Shown piece after piece: positions 52,807-61,860 of a DNA stretch of 64,000 nucleotides. Location: NCBI GenBank assembly GCA_019261985.1, contig JAFAQY010000055.1, forward strand, positions 1-64,000, given 5' to 3'. Under the pieces are notes generated by a model. The model was not told the DNA's origin, did no database searches, and worked only from the letters and a program-made list of their open reading frames with translations. Origin of the DNA: Bryobacterales bacterium. GTDB lineage: Bacteria; Acidobacteriota; Terriglobia; Bryobacterales; Bryobacteraceae. The translations under genes and the position numbers were made by a program. The first letter of the stretch is position 1, and each line of letters begins with the position of its first letter.

Positions 52807-55107
52807 CTACTTTTTCTTGCGGATGGTGCTTTGGGCGGGCTTGCTTTCTTCTCCGTCAACCAGCAGCCTATCATTATTGGCCCACCACGTCAATTGTTTC
52901 CCCGTCGTATTGCCTCTCACGCTGTCCACCAGAAGCGGCCGCCCGCCTTGTAAAATCACTTTGCCCTCGTCTGCGTAATATTCGGAATGCTCGCTCGTGC
53001 CGGTGCGCTTGCGCGGTTGGCCGGATGCCGTGGGCGCCGTACTATCGATTTTCACCGTGCCGTCGGCGAATGCCTTATCCAACGATGAATCCGAATCGGC
53101 GTCTTTTAAGAACGCGCGAATCTCGCGCGCGGTCACCGTCAGATCCGGCCGGGACATCACCGCGCCGCCTTGATAAATCGCGAGGCGCGTGTCGTCGTTA
53201 TAAGTCAAATCCGGCGCCCGCACCACCGTGTACACCGGGGGGGCGGAAGCTTTTGCTTTTGCCTTGGCTTCTATCTTCTCTGCGCCCTCGTCTTTGTTCT
53301 TATCCACGAATTGGCTGACTACCTTGCCGTGAGCTTCCAAAACCTGTTTTTGGCGATCGATATCCAGGCGGTCGCCCTGCACGCGATTCGCGCCCTGCCA
53401 CGCCACTGCCTGCTCTCCCGATTTGCCTTCGTAATGGATCTTCTGGTTGTGATCGGTCGACACCATTTTTTGCGCGCGCGCTTGCAAGACCTCGTCGCTC
53501 GAGAGCATCGCCGAAGACTTGCCCTTCTGATCCGGTTGACGCGTCGAAGCCACGTGTCCTTCGGCCGTGTAATCGCCGGTTTTTTGATCCATCACGATGC
53601 GATCGGCTGCGGCCGATCCAGTCGAATCCCAAGCGTGCGCCGAGCCGTCGAGGGTCATGATGTTGGTCTGCTGTTCCAGCACCGCCCGGTCCGCGCGCGC
53701 CTGGCTGTCCCCTTCCTGATAGCGGAAATCGGTTTTCTGCTCGACGCGCGCCAAGTCGCCCGTATTGGGATCGAATGTCGCGAGAATTTCTTTGCTCTGC
53801 GTGAATGCCGGCGCAGGAGGCATTTTGCCCGGTTGCGCCGGCTTATTCGTTTCGGTGGAAACATTTGTGGACCGGAACGATTGAACCCGGTTCTGAGCGC
53901 CGTAGGCGATCCAGATGCGATCGCCCTTCAGCGCCCGCTTAGGTTGGTCCGGCCGGTTGGGCAAAAAATCGAGCGTGCCCGCGCCGTCTGTTTCGGCAGT
54001 TTCGATCTCCTTCCCTCCCTGCCGCATCTTCAGGCGGATGGTTTCGCTGCGTAATACGCGGGTCTCCGGCGCGTTAGTTCCTGATTTCGCAAGCGGAGCC
54101 GATTCCGCGACCGCGTCGCCGGTTACCAGGCTCTTTTCCAGCGTGCTCTGCTTATCGGCGGTGTTGAAGTCCATATCGAGATGATTACCGGTTACGGTGG
54201 TCCGGCCAGTGTCGGAAGTCGATACCAGGCGCGCATGTTGCTCGCCATCGATGTGTTTGATGAGCATGGAATCGTCGAAGTGCAGGCCCATCAAATCCGC
54301 AGCGAACTCGACCTTGCGGCCCGGGTCGTCTTGAACTCCGCTCGCCTGGCGCGCATCGGCGTGTTCGATTTCGCCGTTTTGCAGGACGATGGTCGAAACC
54401 GCGGCATCCAGGTGCAGCGTGTCGCGGGTCAGCTTTGACCACGGCATTAACGTTACCCGCGCCTCGCGTTCCTGATAAACTGCTTCGCCCGCATCGATGT
54501 GCATCGGTTTTGCGTCGGGGTTCTTCCCGCGCCAGTCCAGCGATACCTGGCTTAATAGATGCAGCTCGCGTTTGTTGGGATCGTACTCGGCGCCCTTCGC
54601 CGAACCGCCGCCTGTGTCCAGCTCAAACGTGGCGGCACGATCGGTGGATACCTTGCCCGAATCCGCCGCGAAATGAACACCCGAGCTGTGGATATGAACG
54701 ACGCGGCCGTGCGGCGGGCCTTCGGCGTTCACGCCGAGCGTTATGTCGACTTGATCGTCCGAGTATAGCGATTTGTCATGAATATCGAATTGCGCCTTTT
54801 CGGTTTTGACTAAATCGTATTGAGACGACCCCTTCTGGTACAACTTCAGTTGCACTTGATCCAGCTCCATTACCGAGGGATCGGCCAATTGAACATTCCT
54901 GGCGGCGCAAACCTCCACCCTCGGACGGTCGCCTTCACTCTGGGTGTAGCACCAGTTATTACCGCGCGCTTCAATGCCCGATTCGAGCGGGGCCGGAGCA
55001 GCGGGCGCATCTTTATCCAGAAGCGCCTTACGTTTCATGTAAGTGTCGCCGACGAAGGCCACAATCATCAGGATGGCAGCCAATATGAGCCAGCGGCCGA
55101 AGCGCAT
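52807..55107 (-). CDS. LptC fused to a long array of LptA/OstA-like repeats
   Basis: 766 residues, far longer than LptC (about 190) or LptA (about 185). Residues 7-22 are one membrane span (ILAAILMIVAFVGDTY), then an LptC-like start (LESGIEARGNNWCYTQSEGDRPRVEV). The rest is a run of beta-jelly-roll repeats of the OstA/LptA kind, recognisable by ADRAVLEQQTNIMTLDGSA, ADRIVMDQKTGDYTAEGHV, GDRLDIDRQKQVLEAHGKV and HSEYYADEGKVILQGGRP. A single protein could thus bridge the inner membrane to the outer membrane LPS receptor. It precedes lptB. The start used is ATG 55107; TACGAT is 9 nt upstream. Confidence 0.85.
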   Translation of the reverse strand: MRFGRWLILAAILMIVAFVGDTYMKRKALLDKDAPAAPAPLESGIEARGNNWCYTQSEGDRPRVEVCAARNVQLADPSVMELDQVQLKLYQKGSSQYDLVKTEKAQFDIHDKSLYSDDQVDITLGVNAEGPPHGRVVHIHSSGVHFAADSGKVSTDRAATFELDTGGGSAKGAEYDPNKRELHLLSQVSLDWRGKNPDAKPMHIDAGEAVYQEREARVTLMPWSKLTRDTLHLDAAVSTIVLQNGEIEHADARQASGVQDDPGRKVEFAADLMGLHFDDSMLIKHIDGEQHARLVSTSDTGRTTVTGNHLDMDFNTADKQSTLEKSLVTGDAVAESAPLAKSGTNAPETRVLRSETIRLKMRQGGKEIETAETDGAGTLDFLPNRPDQPKRALKGDRIWIAYGAQNRVQSFRSTNVSTETNKPAQPGKMPPAPAFTQSKEILATFDPNTGDLARVEQKTDFRYQEGDSQARADRAVLEQQTNIMTLDGSAHAWDSTGSAAADRIVMDQKTGDYTAEGHVASTRQPDQKGKSSAMLSSDEVLQARAQKMVSTDHNQKIHYEGKSGEQAVAWQGANRVQGDRLDIDRQKQVLEAHGKVVSQFVDKNKDEGAEKIEAKAKAKASAPPVYTVVRAPDLTYNDDTRLAIYQGGAVMSRPDLTVTAREIRAFLKDADSDSSLDKAFADGTVKIDSTAPTASGQPRKRTGTSEHSEYYADEGKVILQGGRPLLVDSVRGNTTGKQLTWWANNDRLLVDGEESKPAQSTIRKKK

Positions 55108-55147
55108 ACTGTTTCTATCGTATCGCTAAGTACCGTTAACGCTTGCT

Positions 55148-55447
55148 CTACGGCAATCTTTGGTTGAACTGAATCGCGGGCTGGCGAATGTCAAGCGTCG
55201 TTTGGTGCAACACTCGCTTGCCTTCGGTAATTTGAAGTTTCTGGTTGCCATACGGCACTCCGGCAATCCGGTACTTACCCCGGACGTCCGTCAATTCATG
55301 GCGGCTGCCGACGGATACTGTGACGTTTATGGCGGGGTCTCCGTTGCGGCGAGTGATGGTCCCGGTCACGACAGCGGTTTGCTGGCCGAATAGAGGCAGA
55401 CGCAACGCGGCCGTTCCGGCGATTAACACAAAATGGCGGCGGGACAT
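55148..55447 (-). CDS. Small secreted carboxypeptidase-regulatory-like domain protein
   Basis: 99 residues. The signal RRHFVLIAGTAALRLPLFGQ contains RR and could be Tat or Sec. One beta-sandwich follows: AVVTGTITRRNGDPAINVTV, VRGKYRIAGVPYGNQKLQI. Such domains are usually parts of larger proteins; here it stands alone. It overlaps the upstream gene's stop by one base (TAATG), so it is coupled to the membrane protein. Confidence 0.7.
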   Translation of the reverse strand: MSRRHFVLIAGTAALRLPLFGQQTAVVTGTITRRNGDPAINVTVSVGSRHELTDVRGKYRIAGVPYGNQKLQITEGKRVLHQTTLDIRQPAIQFNQRLP

Positions 55448-55941
55448 TATCGGCCCTCTTTCGGAGCGGGAATTTTTAAATCGCCGAGATCCTCGTCCGG
55501 ATCAAGCTGAAGATGGACATGATTCTGCTCGGTGGTGACATAAATAGCCGGAGGGTCGCTGCTTTTCAGGTCTCTCTTCCGGGCCGAGAAATGGAAAATA
55601 CCATCCTCGCCGAGCGAGACCGTCTTAGTCGCATATACGACCTCCGCATCGGGGATAGCCGGTACCACGGTCCCCTTCACCGCAACTTCAGCTTCCTCGT
55701 TGTTCAGATCCGCCTGACACGCCGATAACTGTTGCTTGGCAGTATCGGCAGCCGATTTAGCGATGCTGGAGTAGGAATAATGCAGCATCCCATAGATGAT
55801 TAAAAAACCCGCGGCGGCGCCGCCCATTTGATATTCCTTTTTATTAATGCCAGCCGTGCTTTGTAGAAACCGGAACAAAATGAACGCCGCTCCCAGGCTC
55901 AATGTAAATAGAATCGCTACCGCGCCGATACTAACGTCCAC
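55447..55941 (-). CDS. Two-span membrane protein of unknown function
   Basis: 164 residues from GTG 55941, with AGGAGG 6 nt upstream. Spans at residues 5-26 (IGAVAILFTLSLGAAFILFRF) and 40-55 (MGGAAAGFLIIYGMLHY). A coiled stretch follows (AKSAADTAKQQLSACQADLNNEEAEV), then an all-beta C-terminal domain (TVSLGEDGIFHFSAR, AIYVTTEQNHVHLQL). No family recognised. It is co-directional with the small domain protein downstream and nadE upstream. Confidence 0.65.
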   Translation of the reverse strand: MDVSIGAVAILFTLSLGAAFILFRFLQSTAGINKKEYQMGGAAAGFLIIYGMLHYSYSSIAKSAADTAKQQLSACQADLNNEEAEVAVKGTVVPAIPDAEVVYATKTVSLGEDGIFHFSARKRDLKSSDPPAIYVTTEQNHVHLQLDPDEDLGDLKIPAPKEGR

Positions 55942-56015
55942 AAATGCCTCCTGCTTCCAAGAAGATAATCATAGCCCCGAAGAGCGCCGGACGGGCAAAT
56001 GCGCGTGGAATTAGT

Positions 56016-56051
56016 GAGGCGGCTTCAGCCTGCGGCGGGCTTTAGACCGCC
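56016..56051. repeat. Type A palindromic repeat, two units
   Basis: GGCTTCAGCC and GGCGGGCTTTAGACCGCC, starting directly after the nadE stop codon. Confidence 0.75.
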
Positions 56052-57701
56052 TTATTCCGAGAAGCGCTGTGCGATGGGGACTCGCCGGCCGATGCCGAAC
56101 GCTTTCGTGGTCACCTTCAAACCCGGCGCGGCCTGCTGGCGCTTGTATTCGTTGCGGTCGACTTTGTTCACAATGTCATGCACCAGCGCGAGCGGCAGTT
56201 TCTGGGTTTCCGCTATATAGCGCGGCGATTGCATTTGCTCGATATAAGCCTCTAGAATCCTGTCGAGCACTGGATATTCGGGCAGCGAATCGGTGTCTTT
56301 CTGATCCGGACGCAGCTCGGCCGACGGCGGCTTCGTAAACACGGACTCCGGGATCGCATTCTTGTGCCGGCGATTCGCGATCCGCGAAAGCGAGTACACC
56401 ATCGTTTTGGGCACATCGCTGATAACCGCCAGCCCGCCGCACATGTCTCCATACAGGGTGCAGTAGCCCACGGCAAGCTCGCTTTTGTTCCCGGTGGTCA
56501 GGACCAAAGCGCCGGTTTTGTTCGAGAGCGCCATCAGCGTCACACCACGGAGCCGGGATTGCAGATTCTCTTCCGTCACGTCCGGCGCGCGGCCGGCGAA
56601 CAGGGGCGCAAGTTCACCGGCGAAGCGGCCGTACACGCCCGATATAGAAACCACCTCGAAGCGGATGCCCAGCCGGCTCGCCATCTCGCGCGCGTCCGTG
56701 ACACTGCCTTCCGAGGAATACGGCCCCGGCATCCCAACACCGGTTACATTTTCTTTCCCGACTGCTTCCACGGCGATGGCAGCGGTGAGCGATGAATCGA
56801 TTCCGCCGCTTAATCCGATGAGCACTTTCGAGAATCCGCACTTGCGAATGTAGTCGCGGGTGCCCAGCACCAGCGCCTGGTAAATGGCTTCGCACTCGTC
56901 CGCAAAGTCCTCGTGCCGGTCGCCCGTGCCCTCGTCGAGGTCGCCGACCACCAGATCTTCTTCGAAAGATCGCGCCGCGGCGATCAACTCGCCCGACCCG
57001 TTCATCGCGAAGCTGGATCCGTCAAACACGAGCTGATCGTTGCCCCCCACCTGATTCACATACACAACCGGTTTTTTGTATCCGCGGGCGAGCGCGCGAT
57101 AAATTCCGCGGCGAATTTCACGCTTCCCCGTGTTAAAGGGCGAAGCGTTGATGCAGATCATCATGTCCGCGCCCGCCGTAAAGAGTTCTTCCACGGGGTC
57201 GCGCTTGTAGAGCCTCTGCTTCCAATAACGCCTGTCGTTCCAGGCATCCTCGCAAATGGTGAGCGCGACTGGCCGGCCGCGAAGGGAGCACATTTCCACC
57301 TTCTCGGCCGGGCGGAAGTACCGGGCTTCGTCGAAAACATCGTAATTCGGCAGCAGCATCTTAGTCTGCCGGAACACCACTTTTCCGCCGTCGAGAATGG
57401 CCGCGCAGTTCAGCGCCCGCTTACCGGTTTCGGCTTGCGACCTCGCGACATAGCCGCAGATGACCGCAATGTTCAGGCCGGCAGTAGCACTCGCGAGGCG
57501 CTCCAATTCGCTCTCGCTTCGCTCCACGAAGCTGGCCTTCTCAACCAAGTCGCGGGGCGGGTAGCCGGTTAGGGAAAGCTCCGGAAAAATAGCCACCTGC
57601 GCGCCGCGTTTCTCAGCCTCGCGGGCGCGTTCCGCGATCCTGGTACTGTTGCCCGGGAAGTCGCCAACGGTGGGATTTATTTGCGCCAAGGCGATGCGCA
57701 T
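56052..57701 (-). CDS. nadE: Glutamine-dependent NAD+ synthetase
   Basis: 549 residues in two domains. Residues 1-255 are a nitrilase-type glutaminase (FPELSLTGYPPRDLV with the catalytic Glu, and CINASPFNTGKREIR after the nucleophile region). Residues 270-549 are the NAD synthase with ATP loop LIGLSGGIDSS and KSELAVGYCTLYGDMCGG, ending in the AYKRQQAAPGLKVT stretch typical of the family (here YKRQQAAPGLKVTTKAFG). The last step of NAD+ synthesis from deamido-NAD+. No Shine-Dalgarno; TACAAT lies 9 nt before the ATG. Confidence 0.96.
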   Translation of the reverse strand: MRIALAQINPTVGDFPGNSTRIAERAREAEKRGAQVAIFPELSLTGYPPRDLVEKASFVERSESELERLASATAGLNIAVICGYVARSQAETGKRALNCAAILDGGKVVFRQTKMLLPNYDVFDEARYFRPAEKVEMCSLRGRPVALTICEDAWNDRRYWKQRLYKRDPVEELFTAGADMMICINASPFNTGKREIRRGIYRALARGYKKPVVYVNQVGGNDQLVFDGSSFAMNGSGELIAAARSFEEDLVVGDLDEGTGDRHEDFADECEAIYQALVLGTRDYIRKCGFSKVLIGLSGGIDSSLTAAIAVEAVGKENVTGVGMPGPYSSEGSVTDAREMASRLGIRFEVVSISGVYGRFAGELAPLFAGRAPDVTEENLQSRLRGVTLMALSNKTGALVLTTGNKSELAVGYCTLYGDMCGGLAVISDVPKTMVYSLSRIANRRHKNAIPESVFTKPPSAELRPDQKDTDSLPEYPVLDRILEAYIEQMQSPRYIAETQKLPLALVHDIVNKVDRNEYKRQQAAPGLKVTTKAFGIGRRVPIAQRFSE

Positions 57702-57710
57702 ATTCTTCTA

Positions 57711-57716
57711 ATTGTA
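57711..57716 (-). promoter_or_regulatory. Probable -10 of nadE, leaderless arrangement
   Basis: TACAAT on the minus strand, 9 nt before ATG 57701. Confidence 0.45.
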
Positions 57717-57724
57717 AAGGAGCC

Positions 57725-57768
57725 GGTGGAGCAGGCGTGAGCCTGCAACGGGTGCTTCCGCACCCGCC
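57725..57768. repeat. Palindromic repeat, two units
   Basis: GCAGGCGTGAGCCTGC and CGGGTGCTTCCGCACCCG, a third flavour of the palindromic repeats, also present at 61.7 kb. Confidence 0.7.
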
Positions 57769-57811
57769 GCGCGCCGGGGCGGAGCCGTTCGCTGAATCCA
57801 GATTTCGGCCT

Positions 57812-58246
57812 TTATTGCTTTTTTTGGCCCGCGCCTGTGGGACGCCTGCCGTAATTCGGCCGGTAATCCATATGGCAGGTAACGCACGCCTCATATAACT
57901 GCTGGTTCAATGCGACCATCGCGTTCAGGTCCTTCGCAATCGCCGCCGTATAAGCGCTTGCTCCCGCATCCAGCAACAGCTTCGCGTCCGCCATCCACTT
58001 GTCGTTATCGCGGGCGCGACCCGGCATCATCAGCAGGTTCGCCGATTCGGCGACTGTTAAAGCGTTCTGCCGTACCCGCTCCCAATCGACGTCTGTTTTT
58101 GGAGGCTCGCGCTCGATATAGAATATTGCGTCCGAAGTGGGATAGATGATGTCGATCATCAACTGGCTCATCGTGGCCACGCGTTGAGATGTTGGGGCTT
58201 GCGCGTAGGCGGTGAAAGCGAGAAGAAACAGAGCCGCTTTTCCCAT
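57812..58246 (-). CDS. Cytochrome c'-like haem protein
   Basis: 144 residues. A signal peptide ends TAYAQA. Four helices fit cytochrome c': ATMSQLMIDIIYPTSDAIFY, DWERVRQNALTVAESANLL, DKWMADAKLLLDAGASAYTAAI and LNAMVALNQQLYEACVTCHMDYRP, with the haem c site CVTCH in the last helix as the family requires. Periplasmic; probable electron or gas-ligand binding. TAAAAT lies 6 nt before the ATG. Confidence 0.85.
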   Translation of the reverse strand: MGKAALFLLAFTAYAQAPTSQRVATMSQLMIDIIYPTSDAIFYIEREPPKTDVDWERVRQNALTVAESANLLMMPGRARDNDKWMADAKLLLDAGASAYTAAIAKDLNAMVALNQQLYEACVTCHMDYRPNYGRRPTGAGQKKQ

Positions 58247-58393
58247 GCGGGAATTTTATCACCGCGCCTCCTCCTTCGTGGGCAGCTTCGCGATCCTTCC
58301 GCCTGAACTTTTCGCCGGGCGCGAGCGTCATTTGTAAGGAACAGCCGTGGCTAGTTACGCGCTTGCTAACTGACTAAAAAGGACGCGTTTTTC

Positions 58394-59344
58394 ATGGATA
58401 CTCTGTTTCGTTGCCTCACCGTAATGCCGCTTGTGTCATCGTTCTGCTGCGCGCAGCCGACATCCGCTGTCGCGGGATCGATCACCTTGGCCAGCTCGGG
58501 TTACCAGGTCCCTCCAGCAGCGCTCGACGTCGCCCCGGGCCAGCTCATCGTCCTTCACATCCACGGCATCGCCACAACGATTCCATCGAGCATTGCGGTG
58601 GTCCCCGACTCATCCGGATTTCCGCATGTGCTCAATGGCATTTCCGTCGATTTGATTCAAGGCACGAACGCTACTGCCACAGCCTTGGAACTCCGCGCCA
58701 TCTACCAAACACACTGCCTTCAGCCCTGCAGCGCCGTCACCGGAATCACCCTGCAAATACCTTTTGAGCTCGAATCCGACTTCCTTGCCAAAGGCGACCC
58801 GGCTCCATACCTTCGAATCAGCGAGAACGGTAAAGCCGTAGGCGCCCTCTCGCTGCGGCCGGTTTCCGACAATATCCACGTGCTGAACACCTGTGACGAC
58901 TCGCAGATTTACATCAGCGCGGCTGTCTCCGTGCCGCAGGACATCTGCGCCCCGGTCGTCATGGTCGGCGGAGCGCTCAACAGCCTATACAATCTTGCCC
59001 ACTCCGGCGATGAACTGGCGGTGTGGCTGTATGGAATGGGAGCCGTTATGCAACAGTCGACGGGCTGTTGCGTTTCTGAGATTCCCCAGCCGGTGCAGGT
59101 TTTCCAACTCAATTTCGATTACCGCCCTAACGCACCCGCGTCCCCCGTAGTCCCTGGCTTCGGCGTGACGGCAGCCCCGCTATTCACGGGCTACGTCGGA
59201 ACGCCCTACCAGTTGAACTTCGCCGTACCGCCCGTCCCCGCCGGCGTGCCCGCCTGCGACGGAGTTCGCATCAAATCGAATCTGACGGTGACCATAACCG
59301 GATCGAATTCGTCGGACGCGGCGCAGATCTGTGTTTTGCCTTAG
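58394..59344 (+). CDS. Secreted protein with Solibacter-type C-terminal domain
   Basis: 316 residues; signal peptide ending CCAQ. The C-terminal part (PVVPGFGVTAAPLFTGYVGTPYQLNFAVPPVPAGVPACDGVRIKSNLTVTITG) resembles TIGR03437, a domain found mainly in Solibacter, here slightly degenerate. Residues 30-190 are a beta-rich domain with paired cysteines. Function unknown; it may be a surface adhesin-like protein. AAGGA lies 10 nt before the ATG. Confidence 0.65.
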   Translation: MDTLFRCLTVMPLVSSFCCAQPTSAVAGSITLASSGYQVPPAALDVAPGQLIVLHIHGIATTIPSSIAVVPDSSGFPHVLNGISVDLIQGTNATATALELRAIYQTHCLQPCSAVTGITLQIPFELESDFLAKGDPAPYLRISENGKAVGALSLRPVSDNIHVLNTCDDSQIYISAAVSVPQDICAPVVMVGGALNSLYNLAHSGDELAVWLYGMGAVMQQSTGCCVSEIPQPVQVFQLNFDYRPNAPASPVVPGFGVTAAPLFTGYVGTPYQLNFAVPPVPAGVPACDGVRIKSNLTVTITGSNSSDAAQICVLP

Positions 59345-59425
59345 CTGCCGGTGGGGTCCAGTGCGTTCATTGCGGCGTTCGGGAGCGTGGCAAAGGATAC
59401 ACGCGCGTGACACCTGTTGGTGACG

Positions 59426-59490
59426 GCGGGGCAGGTTGCGCGGCGCCCAGCGCGATTAGCAATCGCGCGCAGGATGGCATCCTGCCCCAC
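59426..59490. repeat. Type B palindromic repeat
   Basis: GGCGGGGCAGGTTGC, then CAGCGCGATTAGCAATCGCG and CAGGATGGCATCCTG with CCCCAC, four bases from the stop codon of the PQQ dehydrogenase gene. Confidence 0.8.
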
Positions 59491-59494
59491 GAAC

Positions 59495-60718
59495 TTACTT
59501 TGGTGTCACATGGATTAGCGCGCCGGGGTTGGCGTCTTCCAACAGCCACAGTGAGCCGTCGGGCGCTTCTTCGACATCGCGGATGCGCTTGCCCACGTTC
59601 CAGCGCTCGGCGGGTTTGGCTCCGCCGTGACCATCAAAGATGATGCGGTTGAGCGACGTGGTGCCCAGACCGCTGATGAAACCGTTGCCGTCCCATTGCG
59701 GGAAAGTCTGCTTGCCGGTGTAGAACATCAGATTGCCGGGCGCGATCACCGGCACCCAATAAATCGCGGGCATCGCCAAATCGGGCCGCGAGTCGGGTTT
59801 GGGAATGGGCACGCCGTTATAGTTATTGCCGAAGGAGACCAGCGGCCAGCCGTAATTCTTGCCCTTCTCGATGTGGTTTAATTCGTCGCCGCCGCGCGGG
59901 CCGTGCTCCACCTCCCACAGTTCGCCGCTCGGGGAAAACGCCAAACCGTACGGAGTGCGGAAACCGCTGGCCCAGGTTTCAGCCGGAGTCAGGTTCGGCC
60001 CCGCAAAGTTGTACGTGCTCACCACCTTCGCATTTTTCGCGGCTTCGGTGTCAGTGGGCGGATCGATCAACGGAATACTGGCGGCGCCGGTTTTGCCGAA
60101 ATTCGGATTGTCGGGGGCGGGTTTGCCGTCGAGCGTCAGATGCAACACCTTGCCTTCGGGCTGGTTGGGGTCCTGCGCGGGGGTGAAGCGCATGCGGTCG
60201 CCGACGGTCATAAACAAGGAATTGCCGTCGGGGGCGAAAGCCACTTGCGCCCCTTCCTGACCGCCCTTGCCCTTCGGCATCTGATGCCAGAGCACTTCAA
60301 AATTTTGAAGCCGGGCGTTGTTGCCGTTGATCGTTAGCTTGGCGCGCGCCAGGGCCAAGCCCCCGCCGTAGTCGCCCGGTTCGGAATAGGTGAGATAGAT
60401 GCTCTGGTCGCTTGCGTACTTCGGCGAAACGAAAACGCCGAACATGCCGCTCTGTCCCTGCCAATAAACCGGAGGCGTATTGCCCACGGTGGCGATCTTC
60501 TCTCCGTCCTTTGATACCAGCCAAATGGGCCCGATCTTTTCGGTCACCAGCATTCGGCCATCGGGGAGGAATGCGATCCGCCAGGGCAGTTCAAAGGTGG
60601 ACACGGTAGTCATCGTGAAGGGCAGGCCGGCTTCGGGCTTCAGTTCGCCCGCATTCGTCTGAGCCCAACCAGCTCCCGACGCCAGGATGAAAAGCAACGC
60701 CGTTTGCGCCAATTTCAT
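59495..60718 (-). CDS. PQQ-dependent sugar dehydrogenase, soluble aldose type
   Basis: 407 residues. The second ATG (60718) is preferred because AAGGAG lies 8 nt before it and a signal peptide (TALLFILASGAGWAQ) starts there. The six-bladed propeller is recognisable: LPWRIAFLPDGRMLVTEK, GQSGMFGVFVSPKYASDQSIYLTYSE, GAQVAFAPDGNSLFMTVGD, FRTPYGLAFSPSGELWEVEHGPRGGDELN, ISGLGTTSLNRIIFD. The His of VEHGPRGGDE and the Arg of the same loop contact PQQ in soluble glucose dehydrogenase. It oxidises aldoses in the periplasm. PQQ synthesis genes are not in the window. Confidence 0.88.
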   Translation of the reverse strand: MKLAQTALLFILASGAGWAQTNAGELKPEAGLPFTMTTVSTFELPWRIAFLPDGRMLVTEKIGPIWLVSKDGEKIATVGNTPPVYWQGQSGMFGVFVSPKYASDQSIYLTYSEPGDYGGGLALARAKLTINGNNARLQNFEVLWHQMPKGKGGQEGAQVAFAPDGNSLFMTVGDRMRFTPAQDPNQPEGKVLHLTLDGKPAPDNPNFGKTGAASIPLIDPPTDTEAAKNAKVVSTYNFAGPNLTPAETWASGFRTPYGLAFSPSGELWEVEHGPRGGDELNHIEKGKNYGWPLVSFGNNYNGVPIPKPDSRPDLAMPAIYWVPVIAPGNLMFYTGKQTFPQWDGNGFISGLGTTSLNRIIFDGHGGAKPAERWNVGKRIRDVEEAPDGSLWLLEDANPGALIHVTPK

Positions 60719-60895
60719 CGTCATTTCTCCTTAGTTTTGACGCGCCGCACCTTAAGCAATCTGGGCGCTTTTGTTCATCCTACACCACTCCGGAATATAT
60801 CTTGTTGCGACGGGCGAGCGTCTTTATCTTTTCGCCCGATCACATTGTTCGTCATTTCATCGAATCCCGCTCCCGCCTTCCGAGATCTAAAGGGC

Positions 60896-61633
60896 ATGGC
60901 AAACGAAAAAAAGGTCGCCCTGATCACAGGCGCGAACAAAGGGCTGGGCCTTGAAATGGCGCGCCAACTTGGCCAAGCGGGGCTTACGGTTGTGGTGGGG
61001 GCGCGCGATCCCCAGAAAGGAGAAGCCGCAGCCGAAGCACTGCGTAAGCAGGGAATCGACGCCCGATTTCTCAAGCTCGATGTGACGAACCGGCACGATC
61101 ATGCCGCCGCGGCCAGGTTTGTGGAGCAGAACTTCGGGCGCCTCGACATCCTCATCAACAACGCCGGAATCGCCTTGGACGGATTTAACTCCGGCGCGCC
61201 GAGCACGACCACTGACGAGGTGATCCAGCAGACGTTTGACACGAACTTTTTCGCCCCGGTGGCGCTGACGCGAACATTGTTGCCGCTTTTGAAAAAGAGC
61301 GAGGCCGCGCGCATCGTCAATATGTCGAGTATTCTGGGCTCGCTGACTTTGCATTCCGATCCTAGTAGCCCCATTTACGATTTCAAGCACTTGTCCTATG
61401 ACACTTCAAAGGCGGCCTTGAATTTGTTTACGATTCAACTTGCGTATGAGCTGAAAGATACAAAGATCAAGGTAAACTCCGCGCACCCCGGGTGGGTGAA
61501 GACGGATATGGGCACGAATGCCGCGCCCATGGAAATTCCTGAAGGAGGCAAGACCGGCGTCTTTCTGGCTCTGCTGGGCGAAGATGGGCCTACGGGCGGT
61601 TTTTTTCATCTTGGCAAACGAGTGCCGTGGTAA
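60896..61633 (+). CDS. Short-chain dehydrogenase/reductase
   Basis: 245 residues from ATG 60896. The cofactor loop is ALITGANKGLGLEMARQL; LDILINNAGIALDG and RIVNMSSILGSL are the next motifs. The active site is Tyr389-type in order only: HLSYDTSKAALNLF gives Tyr-x3-Lys with Ser in NMSS. The Arg in VVVGARDPQKGE after strand 2 favours NADP(H). The carbonyl-reductase-like subgroup is likely. No partner genes; the gene stands alone. Confidence 0.9.
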   Translation: MANEKKVALITGANKGLGLEMARQLGQAGLTVVVGARDPQKGEAAAEALRKQGIDARFLKLDVTNRHDHAAAARFVEQNFGRLDILINNAGIALDGFNSGAPSTTTDEVIQQTFDTNFFAPVALTRTLLPLLKKSEAARIVNMSSILGSLTLHSDPSSPIYDFKHLSYDTSKAALNLFTIQLAYELKDTKIKVNSAHPGWVKTDMGTNAAPMEIPEGGKTGVFLALLGEDGPTGGFFHLGKRVPW

Positions 61634-61670
61634 GCGGCGCGCGCGTCGGCGTGATCGAATCACGAATCCG

Positions 61671-61830
61671 GTGGAGCGGGCTTTAGCCTGCTACGGGTGC
61701 TTCAGCACCCGCAACCGGTGCTTGAAGACTTTAGTCTCCGGCTCGCGCCGCTCATCTGCGTGCATCGGCTCCAAGCTCAGGCCGCCGTGCCGAGGCTGAA
61801 GCCTCGGTTGCAGGCTGAAGCCTGCTCCAC
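61671..61830. repeat. Palindromic repeat cluster, four or five units
   Basis: GCGGGCTTTAGCCTGC, CGGGTGCTTCAGCACCCG, GAGACTAAAGTCTTC-like, CCGAGGCTGAAGCCTCGG and GCAGGCTGAAGCCTGC, the largest group of these elements here, between convergent genes. Confidence 0.8.
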
Positions 61831-61860
61831 AGCGAGCGCGCAGTACGCCAATTTCGGCGG

